64,000 nucleotides of DNA from DAITAZ01 sp036824045 (GTDB lineage: Bacteria > Pseudomonadota > Gammaproteobacteria > Burkholderiales > Rhodocyclaceae): assembly GCA_036824045.1 (NCBI GenBank), contig DAITAZ010000013.1:22565-86564 (forward strand), read 5' to 3'. This document shows, one piece after another, positions 52,763 to 62,336 of the stretch. The number at the start of each line of letters is the position of its first letter. Positions within the stretch are counted from its first letter, which is position 1. Under the pieces are notes generated by a model that was not told the origin of the DNA, searched no databases, and worked only from the letters and a program-made list of their open reading frames with translations. The position numbers and the translations under genes were made by a program.

Positions 52763-52875
52763 GCAGGCCAGGGCAGCACCCGCTGGGCGGGGGAGGGGTA
52801 AGCGCGGCCCGCCAGGCCGAAGTAACGGCGACTGGTGGCCAGGACCGCGCGCAGTGCGGTTTGGGCGTTGTACAT
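52696..52875 (-). CDS. Possible small protein, 59 residues (hypothetical)
   Basis: The frame starts MYNAQTALRAVLATSRRYFG with a good ribosome site (AGGAG five bases before the ATG at 52875) but overlaps the znuB 3' end for 67 bases. Composition is Ala/Arg/Pro-rich with no membrane helix. The start region looks real; the C-terminal half may be constrained only by znuB. No homologue is recognised. Confidence 0.35.
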   Translation of the reverse strand: MYNAQTALRAVLATSRRYFGLAGRAYPSPAQRVLPWPAQRRLATAGAATTTAISARTGP

Positions 52876-53179
52876 GTGCTCTCCTGAGAAGTTGGGGGTG
52901 CCGGCGTTCTGTTGTTTGGCGTACGCCCTTTTCAAAACCGACCCGCCTCAAAAGCAATAAGTTCCCGTCGGCGCGAGGCCCACCTGCCCTGCAGCGTGAC
53001 GGACGACACGCCGGAATTCGTCTTGCCGCCGGGGCCTGCAGGGTTGCCCGGGCCTAACCATCGTCTGCGGGAAGCGATGCCGTTTCTGGCGGGCCGGCTC
53101 CCTTCCCGGCGTTTGACGGCGCGCCGGGATCGGCATCCAATACGGCGTGGGCGGGGATGTTGACCGCCTTGAAGCACCT
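52876..53179. other. Intergenic stretch before the c-di-GMP riboswitch
   Basis: No convincing gene is seen. A/T-rich bases at 52930-52965 could hold the promoter of the minus-strand small frame or of the riboswitch transcript. A long-range 7-bp complement (GATGCCG near 53077 with CGGCATC near 53132) could fold the region, but no known RNA class matched. Confidence 0.4.
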
Positions 53180-53275
53180 CCGACAGCAAGGGCAAACCCG
53201 TCGAAAGGCGGGGTCGCAAAGCTTCCGGCCTAACGGCATCCTTAGCGGATGCCCAGGGTAGCGGGGCCACCGGTT
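53180..53275 (+). promoter_or_regulatory. Cyclic-di-GMP-I (GEMM) riboswitch
   Basis: The block order fits the class: A-G-G-G-C-A-A-A-C-C at about 53189, a GAAA tetraloop stem (CCCGTC-GAAA-GGCGGGG), G-T-C-G-C-A-A-A-G-C, then T-C-C-G-G-C-C-T-A-A. A second hairpin follows (GGCATCC-TTAGC-GGATGCC) and then C-A-G-G-G-T-A-G-C-G-G-G-G-C-C-A-C-C-G. The ligand-contact G, the tetraloop and its receptor are all present. It should sense cyclic-di-GMP and control the small secreted protein gene downstream (start 53551, or 53341 in frame). Confidence 0.9.
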
Positions 53276-53550
53276 CGCCACCGTCACCGGCGGCTTGCTC
53301 GTCCGCGTGCAGTCCCTACCCCCGCACAGGAGAGCAGGCCATGCATCCAGCCCCCAACGAGCGCAATTCCCTTCACCGTTCCCTGCCGGCTGTCGGGCGG
53401 CCGGCGTTGAGTGCCGGCGAGGGTGGAATCGCCTTTGCGCCACCCTTTCCGGACCAGCGGCCCGTACAGGTAGGGCCCGCGCCCCGCCGTCGCCCGCCGA
53501 GGGGTGGGCGTCCTCCGGCTCCGACCGCGCCAGCCAGGGAAAACCGGCCG

Positions 53551-53931
53551 ATGCAGCGCTGGTTGCTGGGCGTGGTCGCGGTGCTGATGGGCTTGGTCGG
53601 GCAGCCCGCGTGGGCTACTTGCGGACTCAAGCTTGCACCCGGCGGGCACACCATGACGGTGGGTGCCCAGTGTTCGATGGCGGAACTGGAGCCCATGGTG
53701 GCCATGGTGCGGGAGGCCGCCCCGAAGGCCCATCTGCCGCCCCCCCGTCGGGAGCGGGATACCGTGAGTGTCCATGACTTCGATAGCCGGTCCCAGGCGA
53801 AGCTGCGCAAGGTGGCCGACATCGCTCAGGCGGACAAGGAACTCCGCCGCCGCGAGGCGGGCCGGGAGCCAAGCCAGCGCAAAGGGGCCGGCTGGTCCGC
53901 CCAGGAAATGCAGCAGGTGGAGAGCCACTGA
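53551..53931 (+). CDS. Small secreted protein under c-di-GMP riboswitch control (hypothetical)
   Basis: The 126-residue protein has a signal peptide (MQRWLLGVVAVLMGLVGQPAWA, cleaved at about 22), two Cys in the mature N-terminus (A-T-C-G-L and A-Q-C-S-M) and a charged Arg/Glu-rich C-terminus. No family is recognised. The ATG at 53551 is preferred because it starts directly at the signal. However, the frame is open back to an ATG at 53341 with the stronger site AGGAGAG, 66 bases past the riboswitch, so a 196-residue form with a Pro/Arg-rich lead is possible. The riboswitch implies a role in the motile-sessile switch or matrix, which is inference. Confidence 0.65.
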   Translation: MQRWLLGVVAVLMGLVGQPAWATCGLKLAPGGHTMTVGAQCSMAELEPMVAMVREAAPKAHLPPPRRERDTVSVHDFDSRSQAKLRKVADIAQADKELRRREAGREPSQRKGAGWSAQEMQQVESH

Positions 53932-53998
53932 GCCCACGCATGGGCTTGGCGGTGCTGCGGGTACGGTCCCATTTCCGGCGGGCGTGCAGCCTGCCGGC

Positions 53999-54100
53999 TC
54001 AGAACATCGAGGGGATCATCACCAGAATCAAGGCGATGAGGACAGGCAAGGTCAGAATCAGTGCGACCTTCATCAGCAGCTTTTTGCGTGCATACCGCAT
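53999..54100 (-). CDS. 33-residue single-helix membrane peptide
   Basis: The frame encodes MRYARKKLLMKVALILTLPV and then a continuous hydrophobic stretch ending in I-P-S-M-F. The positively charged N-terminus and single membrane helix (about residues 10-30) have the look of a genuine small membrane protein. GGGGAA lies five bases before the ATG at 54100. Its stop is 67 bases beyond the stop of the convergent secreted-protein gene. It is too short for most gene finders, and I recognise no family. Confidence 0.5.
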   Translation of the reverse strand: MRYARKKLLMKVALILTLPVLIALILVMIPSMF

Positions 54101-54319
54101 GTCATTCCCCACAAATGCGTCGTTCCCGGTTTTCCGGTGTCAGAAGTAGTTCCTGCCGTGCAGGGCGTGGGTGACGCATGCGCTCACCCACTGCCACCGC
54201 TGCAGGCCGACTTAGAGCTTCGCACCAAGCATTTGCAGAAGTCTTGCGCAATCAACTGGTTGCCGTGACAAATTGCGCGGGGTCCGGTTGATAACGGTGC
54301 GAGAGAGGTCAGTAAACGC
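54101..54319. other. Intergenic stretch after ruvB
   Basis: Nothing recognisable lies between the 33-residue peptide gene and the ruvB stop. The upstream promoter of the small peptide is presumably at its left part. Confidence 0.4.
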
Positions 54320-55354
<1,035 letters not shown>

Positions 55355-55381
55355 GGGGGGAGTGTAAGCCAGACCGTGCGC

Positions 55382-56101
55382 TCAGGCAGTGGCCACCGCC
55401 GCCCTTTGGGCAGCCACCAGCTCGCCGATGCCCTGCTCGGCCAATGCCAGCAGGGCATCGAGTTCAGCGCGGGAGAACGGGGTCCCCTCGGCGGTGCCCT
55501 GCACCTCCACGAACCCGCCGCTGGCGGTCATCACCACGTTCATATCGGTTTCGCAGGCGGAATCCTCGGGGTAATCCAGGTCCAGCACCGGCTGGCCTTC
55601 GAAGACCCCTACCGAGATCGCGGCCACGAATTCACGCAGTGGCGAGGCAGGTAGCAGCCCCTTGGCCACCAGGCCGGCAAATGCGTCGTGCAGGGCAACA
55701 CAGGCGCCGGTGATGGCCGCGGTGCGAGTGCCGCCGTCCGCCTGGAGCACGTCGCAATCCACGGTAACCTGGCGCTCGCCCAAGGCCTTGAGGTCCACCA
55801 CCGCCCGCAGGCTGCGGCCGATCAGGCGCTGGATCTCCTGGGTGCGGCCGGTCTGCTTGCCCTTGGCCGCCTCCCGGGCACTGCGGGTGTGGGTGGAGCG
55901 GGGCAGCATGCCGTATTCCGCGGTTACCCAGCCCTGGCCCTTGCCCTTGAGGAAGGGCGGCACGTTTTCTTCCACCGAGGCGGTGCACAGCACCCGGGTG
56001 TCGCCGAACTCGACAAGCACCGATCCCTCGGCATGCTTGGTGAAACCGCGGGTGATGCGGACGGCGCGCAACTGGTCGGCGCGACGCTGGCTGGGACGCA
56101 T
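55382..56101 (-). CDS. rph: RNase PH
   Basis: The 239-residue phosphorolytic exoribonuclease trims tRNA 3' ends. It begins M-R-P-S-Q-R-R-A-D-Q-L-R and has G-S-V-L-V-E-F-G-D-T-R-V-L-C near residue 25, S-A-R-E-A-A-K-G-K-Q-T-G-R-T-Q-E-I-Q-R-L-I-G-R-S-L-R and D-C-D-V-L-Q-A-D-G-G-T-R. In related genomes rdgB and hemW follow it; here ruvB follows instead. It is 30 bases after the PP2C stop. Confidence 0.97.
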   Translation of the reverse strand: MRPSQRRADQLRAVRITRGFTKHAEGSVLVEFGDTRVLCTASVEENVPPFLKGKGQGWVTAEYGMLPRSTHTRSAREAAKGKQTGRTQEIQRLIGRSLRAVVDLKALGERQVTVDCDVLQADGGTRTAAITGACVALHDAFAGLVAKGLLPASPLREFVAAISVGVFEGQPVLDLDYPEDSACETDMNVVMTASGGFVEVQGTAEGTPFSRAELDALLALAEQGIGELVAAQRAAVATA

Positions 56102-56131
56102 GACTTTCCTTTCCGCCCCCGGCGGCGCAGC

Positions 56132-57049
56132 CTAGGGGGCGTATTTTTCGATGGCGGCGTTGATTTCGGCAATGGCCCGCTCGATGGCGTCTTCCGACAA
56201 ATCCAGATCAGCCTGGGCGGCAAAGTCCCGATCAAAGCCCTTGATGTGGGTGGTGTAGAGCCCCGCCGGCATGGTACGGGTGGACACCGCCTCGGAAAGC
56301 CCCGGCATGTCCACGCCGCCCCAGCGCAGGGCCAGCAGGGTGAGATTATCGCACTGGGCGCCGCTCTGCTCCTCTGCGTGGTCGAGCAGCCGGGGCACCA
56401 CGTCATCCAACTGGCCCGCCCCCAGGCGCGCGGCCAGTTCGTGGCTGCGGAAAGGACTCCAGGCGCCATCGCTGCACAGCGCCAGCACGTCGCCCGGCAG
56501 CAGGGTGAGCCGGCGGGAAAACTCGATCTGGGGCGAATGGGGCCCGCCCAGGCAACTGTACACCCGGTTGCGCAAGGGGTGACGGGCCGCGCCGTCTTCG
56601 TCCAGCAGGCCCCGGTCCTGCAGCATCTGGACTCGGGTATGGTCCTTGGTCTGGGTGAGCACCGAGCCATTGCGGATGGCGTACAGGCGGGAATCCCCCG
56701 CGTGCGCCCAGTAGGCCATGCCCTTTTGCACCACGCAGGCCACACAGGTGGTGCGCGGCGTCTCCGGCAGCCCTTTGCCGTGGGCATAGTCGCAGATCGC
56801 GTGGTGGGCATTCATCAGCGAGCGGGAGAGGAAGAGCAATGGGTCGGCCAGGGTGGGCGTTGCATCCCGGTGGAAGGCCTCGGCCATGTACTGCACTGCG
56901 ATCTGGGCGGCTACTTCCCCATGCAGATGCCCCCCCATGCCATCGGCCACCACCATCATCAGGGCGTCGCGAGAGTAGGAATGGGCCATGCGGTCCTGAT
57001 TGGAGCGCCGCTTGCCAACGCGGCTCTCCTGGAAAATCGAAAACTTCAT
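56132..57049 (-). CDS. PP2C-type serine/threonine phosphatase
   Basis: The 305-residue protein has the metal-binding motifs of PPM phosphatases: R-S-N-Q-D-R near residue 15, V-A-D-G-M-G-G-H at about 35, A-H-A-G-D-S-R-L-Y near 115, L-C-S-D-G near 189 and a C-terminal C-D-N-L-T. It probably reverses phosphorylation by the kinase encoded immediately upstream, with which it shares an ATGA overlap. Substrates are unknown. No FHA-domain protein is nearby. Confidence 0.93.
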   Translation of the reverse strand: MKFSIFQESRVGKRRSNQDRMAHSYSRDALMMVVADGMGGHLHGEVAAQIAVQYMAEAFHRDATPTLADPLLFLSRSLMNAHHAICDYAHGKGLPETPRTTCVACVVQKGMAYWAHAGDSRLYAIRNGSVLTQTKDHTRVQMLQDRGLLDEDGAARHPLRNRVYSCLGGPHSPQIEFSRRLTLLPGDVLALCSDGAWSPFRSHELAARLGAGQLDDVVPRLLDHAEEQSGAQCDNLTLLALRWGGVDMPGLSEAVSTRTMPAGLYTTHIKGFDRDFAAQADLDLSEDAIERAIAEINAAIEKYAP

Positions 57050-57987
57050 TTGGCGACCATGCTCCCCAGGCGGGAGCGCAAGCTATCCAGCCAGGTGCTG
57101 CCCGGGTCCTCAGGCATGCGGGACGAGAGCGCCTTCTGCAGCGTGAAGACACTCTGTGGCCGGGCCAGGTGATCCAGCTCCAGGCACCAGTCCACGGTTT
57201 CCAGCAACTGATAGGAGTAGCGCCCGGCCCAGCGCTCCACCGCTGGCACCAGGTTGTCCCGCTCCAGCCGCTTGTTGGCGGGTTGGGGGGCGCCACTGCC
57301 CAGGGCCGAGTAGATGGAAGCCCCGACGCTGTAGATGTCGGTCCACGGACCGAGCGCATCCTTGTGGGTGAATTGTTCCGGTGCCGCGAAACCGGGTGTG
57401 TACATGGGCTTGAGCATGGGCTCGTCGCAGGCGATGGCCTGGCGCGCCGCGCCAAAATCCAGCAGCATCGGGGTGCCGTCCGAGCGCAGATAGACATTGG
57501 CGGGCTTGATGTCCAGGTGCAGCAGGCGATGGGTGTGCACCTCCCGCAACCCGTTGAGCAGCCGGGTGAATACACCCCGGATGAACGTTTCGCGCAATTC
57601 GCCCTTGTGTTTGTGGATGTGCTCGTGCAGGGTACGTCCCCGCTCGTAGCGCATCACCATGTATACCGTCTGGTTGGCGCGGAAAAAGTTGAGCACGCGT
57701 ACCAGATTGGGATGAGACAGTTTGGCCAGCGCGCGGCCTTCCTCGAAAAAGCACTTCATGCCGTAGCGGAAAGCGGCCTGGTGAGTCTGCGTGACCTTGG
57801 GCTCGGTTTCGCCTGCCTGGCGCAAGGCCAGGGAACTGGGCAGGTATTCCTTGATCGCCACCGGCGTGCCGGCTTCATCGTGCGCCAGATACACAATGGA
57901 AAACCCGCCCTGACTGAGCTTGCGCGCAATACGGTAGCCCTCCAGTTGGAAACCGGTGGGCAGCGGGTGGTTGGCTTGTGAGGGCAT
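57046..57987 (-). CDS. Hanks-type serine/threonine protein kinase
   Basis: The 313-residue cytoplasmic kinase has a glycine loop (L-S-Q-G-G-F-S-I-V-Y), V-A-I-K catalytic Lys near 49, H-L-D-I-K-P-A-N-V (H-L-D in place of H-R-D) and D-F-G-A-A-R. A-P-E-Q is in place of APE, and no transmembrane helix is present. Non-RD kinases of this kind need no activation-loop phosphorylation. It is coupled to a PP2C phosphatase and placed between yicC and rph, as in other betaproteobacteria. Targets are unknown. Confidence 0.92.
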   Translation of the reverse strand: MPSQANHPLPTGFQLEGYRIARKLSQGGFSIVYLAHDEAGTPVAIKEYLPSSLALRQAGETEPKVTQTHQAAFRYGMKCFFEEGRALAKLSHPNLVRVLNFFRANQTVYMVMRYERGRTLHEHIHKHKGELRETFIRGVFTRLLNGLREVHTHRLLHLDIKPANVYLRSDGTPMLLDFGAARQAIACDEPMLKPMYTPGFAAPEQFTHKDALGPWTDIYSVGASIYSALGSGAPQPANKRLERDNLVPAVERWAGRYSYQLLETVDWCLELDHLARPQSVFTLQKALSSRMPEDPGSTWLDSLRSRLGSMVAK

Positions 57988-58093
57988 CCGGCGTAACGTT
58001 AAGATCTAGTCTCGTCCAGAGCTGGATTTTCGGAATTTTCTGGTTTTACTAAAGGCCTGTAAAGCAAAGCAAACAGGCCGCACGGGAGGAATC

Positions 58094-58960
58094 TTGGTTC
58101 ATAGCATGACCGGCTTCGCAGTGAAGACCCTTGATCTGGGCAGGGTCACACTGCACATCGAATTCAAAAGCGTCAATTCCCGTTACCTGGATTTGGCGTT
58201 CCGCATTACCGAAGACCTCCGCCAGGCCGAGCCACTCCTGCGCGAACTGATCAGCAGCCGGGTGGGCCGGGGCAAGGTCGAGTGCCGGCTCAACTGGCAG
58301 CAGAACGATACCGCTGTCCGCGATCTGGCGGTGAACGCCGCTTTGCTCGAAGCCCTGGCCGAAGCCCAGAGCGCCGTACAAACCGCCTTGCCCTCGGCCG
58401 CGCCGCTGTCGGTCAACGAGGTGCTGCGCTGGCCCGGCATGCTGGCCGATGATCCGGTCACCTTCGAGACCATCCAGCCTCATGTGACGAGCCTTGCCGC
58501 GGCGGCCCTGGATGAACTGGTGGCTACCCGCCGCCGCGAAGGCGAGCGTCTGGCCGAGCTGATCAAGGAGCGGGTGGCTGCCATGCGTGAGCTGGTGGCC
58601 CAGGTCGCTCCCCGCTTGCCCCAGATCGTCGCCGATTATCGGGAAAAGCTCGCCACCAAGCTACGTGAGGCCGTGGCCACCCTCGACGAGGAACGGATCC
58701 GCCAGGAACTCGGGGTGTTTTCCACCCGCATCGATGTGGCCGAAGAACTGGACCGGCTCAACACTCACCTGGACGAAGTTCTGCGGGTGGTCAAGAAAGG
58801 CGGCACCGCTGGCAAACGGCTCGATTTCCTCATGCAGGAACTGAACCGGGAGGCTAACACCCTTGCCTCGAAGTCCGTAGCCTCCGACCTCTCCGCCATC
58901 GCCATCGAACTCAAGCTCTACATCGAACAGATGCGGGAGCAGGTCCAGAATATCGAGTAA
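58094..58960 (+). CDS. yicC: YicC-family endoribonuclease-like protein
   Basis: The 288-residue protein begins (V-H-S-)M-T-G-F-A, with a TTG at 58094 four bases after the ribosome site GGGAGGA. The family consensus M-I-x-S-M-T-G-F supports TTG over ATG 58106. The C-terminal half has the conserved E-E-R-I-R-Q-E-L and D-V-A-E-E-L-D-R-L...K-R-L-D-F-L-M-Q-E-L-N-R-E-A-N-T blocks. YicC proteins are reported as RNases acting on small RNAs. It is divergent from the kinase gene. Confidence 0.93.
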   Translation: MVHSMTGFAVKTLDLGRVTLHIEFKSVNSRYLDLAFRITEDLRQAEPLLRELISSRVGRGKVECRLNWQQNDTAVRDLAVNAALLEALAEAQSAVQTALPSAAPLSVNEVLRWPGMLADDPVTFETIQPHVTSLAAAALDELVATRRREGERLAELIKERVAAMRELVAQVAPRLPQIVADYREKLATKLREAVATLDEERIRQELGVFSTRIDVAEELDRLNTHLDEVLRVVKKGGTAGKRLDFLMQELNREANTLASKSVASDLSAIAIELKLYIEQMREQVQNIE

Positions 58961-59027
58961 GCTGCCTGCGGGGGCAAATGCGTTATAAGGCGTGTTTGCG
59001 GTTACTCAGGCCCAAGGAACCCGTCTG

Positions 59028-59642
59028 ATGGCTGGTAGTCTATATGTTGTAACGGCGCCCTCCGGAGCCGGGAAAACCACGCTGGTGCGCGGCCTGCTGG
59101 CGCGGGATTCGTTCGTGCAGCTTTCCGTTTCCCACACCACCCGCGCGCCGCGCCCTGGCGAGATGGATGGCCGGGAATACCACTTCATTGGTGTCGATGC
59201 CTTTGAACAGCTTCGGGATCAGGGGGGATTCCTTGAATGGGCGCAGGTGCATGGCAACTACTATGGCACCAGCCGCCAGTGGCTCGAAAGCCGCATGGCA
59301 GCGGGGCAGGACGTGTTGCTGGAGATCGACTGGCAGGGCGCCCGGCAGGTGCGCGCGCTCTTTCCCGCGGCCATCGGCATCTTCATTCTCCCCCCCTCGG
59401 TGGAGGAGCTTGAACGGCGGCTCACGGCGCGGGGCCAGGACGCACAGGACGTGATCGCCCGCCGCGTGGCTGGCGCCCGGGAAGAGATGCGCCATGTGGG
59501 CGAGTTTGACTACGTTATAATTAACAAAGAGTTGCAGGTTGCCCTGGATGATCTGGCCGCCGTGGTGCGGGCGGAGCGCCTGCGCCAGTCGGCCCAGCGG
59601 CAGCGTGCGCCGGAATTTTTCGCTTTTCTCGAACAGGACTGA
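59028..59642 (+). CDS. gmk: Guanylate kinase
   Basis: The 204-residue enzyme makes GDP from GMP. P-loop A-P-S-G-A-G-K-T-T-L at residues 9-18, V-S-H-T-T-R-A-P-R-P-G-E and L-E-I-D-W-Q-G-A are all intact. ATG 59028 has AAGGAA eight bases upstream; the 12-residue extension to 58992 is unlikely. It is followed three bases later by rpoZ, the standard gmk-rpoZ-spoT order. Confidence 0.97.
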   Translation: MAGSLYVVTAPSGAGKTTLVRGLLARDSFVQLSVSHTTRAPRPGEMDGREYHFIGVDAFEQLRDQGGFLEWAQVHGNYYGTSRQWLESRMAAGQDVLLEIDWQGARQVRALFPAAIGIFILPPSVEELERRLTARGQDAQDVIARRVAGAREEMRHVGEFDYVIINKELQVALDDLAAVVRAERLRQSAQRQRAPEFFAFLEQD

Positions 59643-59645
59643 ACA

Positions 59646-59858
59646 ATGGCTCGTATCACCGTCGATGATTGCCTCAAGCGCATTCCCAACCGTTTCCAAC
59701 TGACCCTGGCCGCCACCTATCGGGCGCGCCAATTGACGGTGGGTAGCTCGCCGCTGATCGACAACGAGAAAGACAAGGACAAGCCCACCGTCGTCGCCCT
59801 GCGTGAAATCGCCTTGGGCAAGGTCGGGCTCGAAGTGCTCAACCGCGGCCAGGCCTGA
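59646..59858 (+). CDS. rpoZ: RNA polymerase omega subunit
   Basis: The 70-residue protein starts M-A-R-I-T-V-D-D-C-L-K-R-I-P-N-R-F, with the typical omega pattern through R-A-R-Q-L and K-P-T-V-V-A-L-R-E-I. Omega aids beta-prime folding and contributes to the ppGpp site. It is located between gmk and the RSH gene, linking it with the stringent response. Length is slightly short but complete. Confidence 0.97.
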   Translation: MARITVDDCLKRIPNRFQLTLAATYRARQLTVGSSPLIDNEKDKDKPTVVALREIALGKVGLEVLNRGQA

Positions 59859-59890
59859 TCGCCGCCGCATGCCGGGGTAGGGATCGAGCC

Positions 59891-62080
59891 ATGACGCCGC
59901 CTCCGCCCGCCTCGGCAGCCTGCAGCAGCCTCCCGCCCATGGACCCTCCGGGAGCGCCCATCTTTTCCATCGAGTTCGAGCGGCTACGCGCCAAGCTCGC
60001 CACCTACCTCAGGCCCGACGAAGTCGCGCAGGTCGAAAAGGCCTACCTTTTCTCGGCGGAAGCCCACAAGCACCAGACCCGTCAGTCCGGCGAGCCCTAC
60101 ATCATTCACCCCGTCGCGGTGGCCGGCACTCTGGCCGACTGGCACCTGGACGCCCAGGCGCTCATGGCCGCCCTGCTGCACGACGTGATGGAAGACTCCG
60201 GCGTTTCCAAGCAGGAACTGGCGGAGCGCTTCGGCAAGGTGGCCTCCGACCTCGTCGATGGCGTCTCCAAGCTCGAGCGGCTGGCCTTCCAGTCCCAGGA
60301 AGAAGCCCAGGCGGAGAACTTCCGCAAGATGCTGCTGGCCATGGCGCGGGACGTGCGGGTGATCCTCATCAAGCTGGCCGACCGCCTGCACAACATGCAG
60401 ACGCTGGACTGTGTGCGGCCGGCCAAGCAGCGGCGGGTGGCGCGGGAGACGATGGAGATCTATTCCCCCATCGCCAACCGGCTCGGGCTCAATACCCTGT
60501 ACCGGGAGTTGCAGGAGCTCTCCTTCCAGTACCTCCACCCCATGCGCCACCGGGTGCTGGCCAAAGCGGTCAAGGCCGCCCGGGGCAACCGGCGCGAGGT
60601 GGTGGGCAAGATCCTCGGCTCCCTCAAGAAGCGGCTCCCCGAGTACCGTATCGACGCCCAGGTGTTCGGGCGCGAAAAGACGCTGCACAGCATCTACCGC
60701 AAGATGGTGGAAAAGCACCTGTCTTTCTCCCAGGTGCTCGACATCTACGGCTTCCGCATCGTGGTGAAGGACATCCCCACCTGCTACCTGGCCCTGGGGG
60801 CGCTGCACGGGCTGTACAAGCCGGTGCCCGGCAAGTTCAAGGACTACATCGCCATCCCCAAGGCCAACGGCTACCAGTCGCTTCACACCACGCTCATCGG
60901 CCCCTACGGCACCCCCATCGAGGTGCAGATCCGCACCGATGAAATGCACCGCATCGCCCAGGCGGGGGTGGCTTCCCACTGGCTGTACAAGGGCGATGAA
61001 TCCCTGCGCGAACTGCAGCGCAAGACCCACAACTGGCTCCAGTCCCTGCTGGAGATCCAGAACATGAGCCGGGATTCCGCCGAGTTCCTGGAACACGTCA
61101 AGATCGACCTCTTCCCCGGGGAGGTCTTCGTCTTTACCCCCAAGGGCAAGATCGTGGCCTTGCCTCGGGGTTCCACCGCGGTGGATTTCGCCTACGCGGT
61201 GCATACCGACGTGGGCCACCGCTGCGTGGCCTGTCGCATCAACCACGAGCTGATGCCCCTGCGCTCCGAGCTGAAGAACGGCGACCAGGTGGAAATCATC
61301 ACCGCCGTGCACGCCAATCCCAACCCGGCCTGGCTCTCCTACGTGCGCACCGGCAAGGCCCGCTCCCAGATCCGGCATTTCCTCAAGAGCATGCACCGGG
61401 AGCAGTCCGCCCATCTGGGCGAGCAGATGCTGCGCCAGGCCTTGGAAGCCCAGGGCGCCACGCTGCAGGGGCTGGACGACCTGGCCTGGGAACGGGTGAT
61501 CCGCGACGCCGGCGCCCGCAGCCGGCTGGAACTGCTGGAAGACGTGGGCCTGGGCAAGCGCGCCGCCGCCGTGCTGGCCCGCCGCCTGCTCGCCCGGGAC
61601 GAAACCCGCCACGACGGCCGGGCCGAAGCGCCAGTGCTGATCCGTGGCTCCGAAGGCGTGGCGATCAACTTTGCCCGCTGCTGCCGGCCCATACCGGGCG
61701 ACGCCATCATCGGCTCCATCAAGAAAGGCCAGGGTCTGGTGGTACACACCCTGGACTGCAGCATCATCCGCAAATCCCGCAACAGCGAGCCCAACAAGTG
61801 GATCGAGGTGGACTGGCAACTGGAGCGGGAGCGCCAGTTCGAGGTGCGGGTGCAAGTGCTGGCCGAAAACCGCCGGGGCGTGCTCGCCCGGGTGGCCGCC
61901 GCCATCGCCGAGGCCGAATCCAACATCGAGGCGGTGAGCATGGAAGAAGAGCAGGGCGTCTACACCAGCCTCTTCTTCACCGTGCAGGTCTCCTGCCGGG
62001 TACACTTGGCACGGCTGATGCGCTCGGTGCGCCACGTGCCCGAGGTCACGCGTATCAGCCGGGTCAAAAACGAGGTTTGA
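59891..62080 (+). CDS. spoT: Bifunctional (p)ppGpp synthetase/hydrolase (RSH)
   Basis: The 729-residue protein has an intact HD hydrolase (Y-I-I-H-P-V-A-V, H-D-V-M-E-D-S near residue 97) and a synthetase domain with K-F-K-D-Y-I-A-I-P-K-A-N-G-Y-Q-S-L-H-T. That is the RxKD-like charge pattern of bifunctional enzymes. TGS (V-F-T-P-K-G-K-I-V-A-L-P-R-G-S) and C-terminal ACT domains follow. Both activities are likely, so SpoT-type rather than monofunctional RelA. ATG 59891 is used, although the first 24 residues are Pro-rich and not conserved; a later start is possible. Confidence 0.95.
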   Translation: MTPPPPASAACSSLPPMDPPGAPIFSIEFERLRAKLATYLRPDEVAQVEKAYLFSAEAHKHQTRQSGEPYIIHPVAVAGTLADWHLDAQALMAALLHDVMEDSGVSKQELAERFGKVASDLVDGVSKLERLAFQSQEEAQAENFRKMLLAMARDVRVILIKLADRLHNMQTLDCVRPAKQRRVARETMEIYSPIANRLGLNTLYRELQELSFQYLHPMRHRVLAKAVKAARGNRREVVGKILGSLKKRLPEYRIDAQVFGREKTLHSIYRKMVEKHLSFSQVLDIYGFRIVVKDIPTCYLALGALHGLYKPVPGKFKDYIAIPKANGYQSLHTTLIGPYGTPIEVQIRTDEMHRIAQAGVASHWLYKGDESLRELQRKTHNWLQSLLEIQNMSRDSAEFLEHVKIDLFPGEVFVFTPKGKIVALPRGSTAVDFAYAVHTDVGHRCVACRINHELMPLRSELKNGDQVEIITAVHANPNPAWLSYVRTGKARSQIRHFLKSMHREQSAHLGEQMLRQALEAQGATLQGLDDLAWERVIRDAGARSRLELLEDVGLGKRAAAVLARRLLARDETRHDGRAEAPVLIRGSEGVAINFARCCRPIPGDAIIGSIKKGQGLVVHTLDCSIIRKSRNSEPNKWIEVDWQLERERQFEVRVQVLAENRRGVLARVAAAIAEAESNIEAVSMEEEQGVYTSLFFTVQVSCRVHLARLMRSVRHVPEVTRISRVKNEV

Positions 62081-62147
62081 GGGCGCAGCCGTCCGGCTGC
62101 GCCGTGGCAAGCGCATAGGCAATCACCCAAGCAACGGAGTCTCAAGC

Positions 62148-62336
62148 ATGGCGATGTACGAATCGGAGCACACCAAATTCATGCGGGAGTGGATGGAAAA
62201 GCACCCCGAGCAACTGGAAGAACAGCGCAAGGGCCGCGCCCTGTGGTGGGACAAGCCCCAGGACCGGGAAACCCAGAGCGCCTACGCCGCCGCCCGCGTG
62301 CCGCAAAAAGCCTACCCCTACCAGGTGGGTGACTGA
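62148..62336 (+). CDS. DUF3460 family protein
   Basis: The 62-residue protein opens M-A-M-Y-E-S-E-H-T-K-F-M-R-E-W-M, then W-W-D-K-P, the signature of DUF3460, a short helical family seen almost only in Betaproteobacteria after spoT. Function is unknown. Its last codons overlap the GTG of the next gene by eight bases. Confidence 0.9.
   Translation: MAMYESEHTKFMREWMEKHPEQLEEQRKGRALWWDKPQDRETQSAYAAARVPQKAYPYQVGD

Noticed and set aside
59984..62122. Minus-strand 712-codon frame opposite spoT
   Set aside because: Shadow of the RSH gene with composition of antisense high-GC DNA and no motif.
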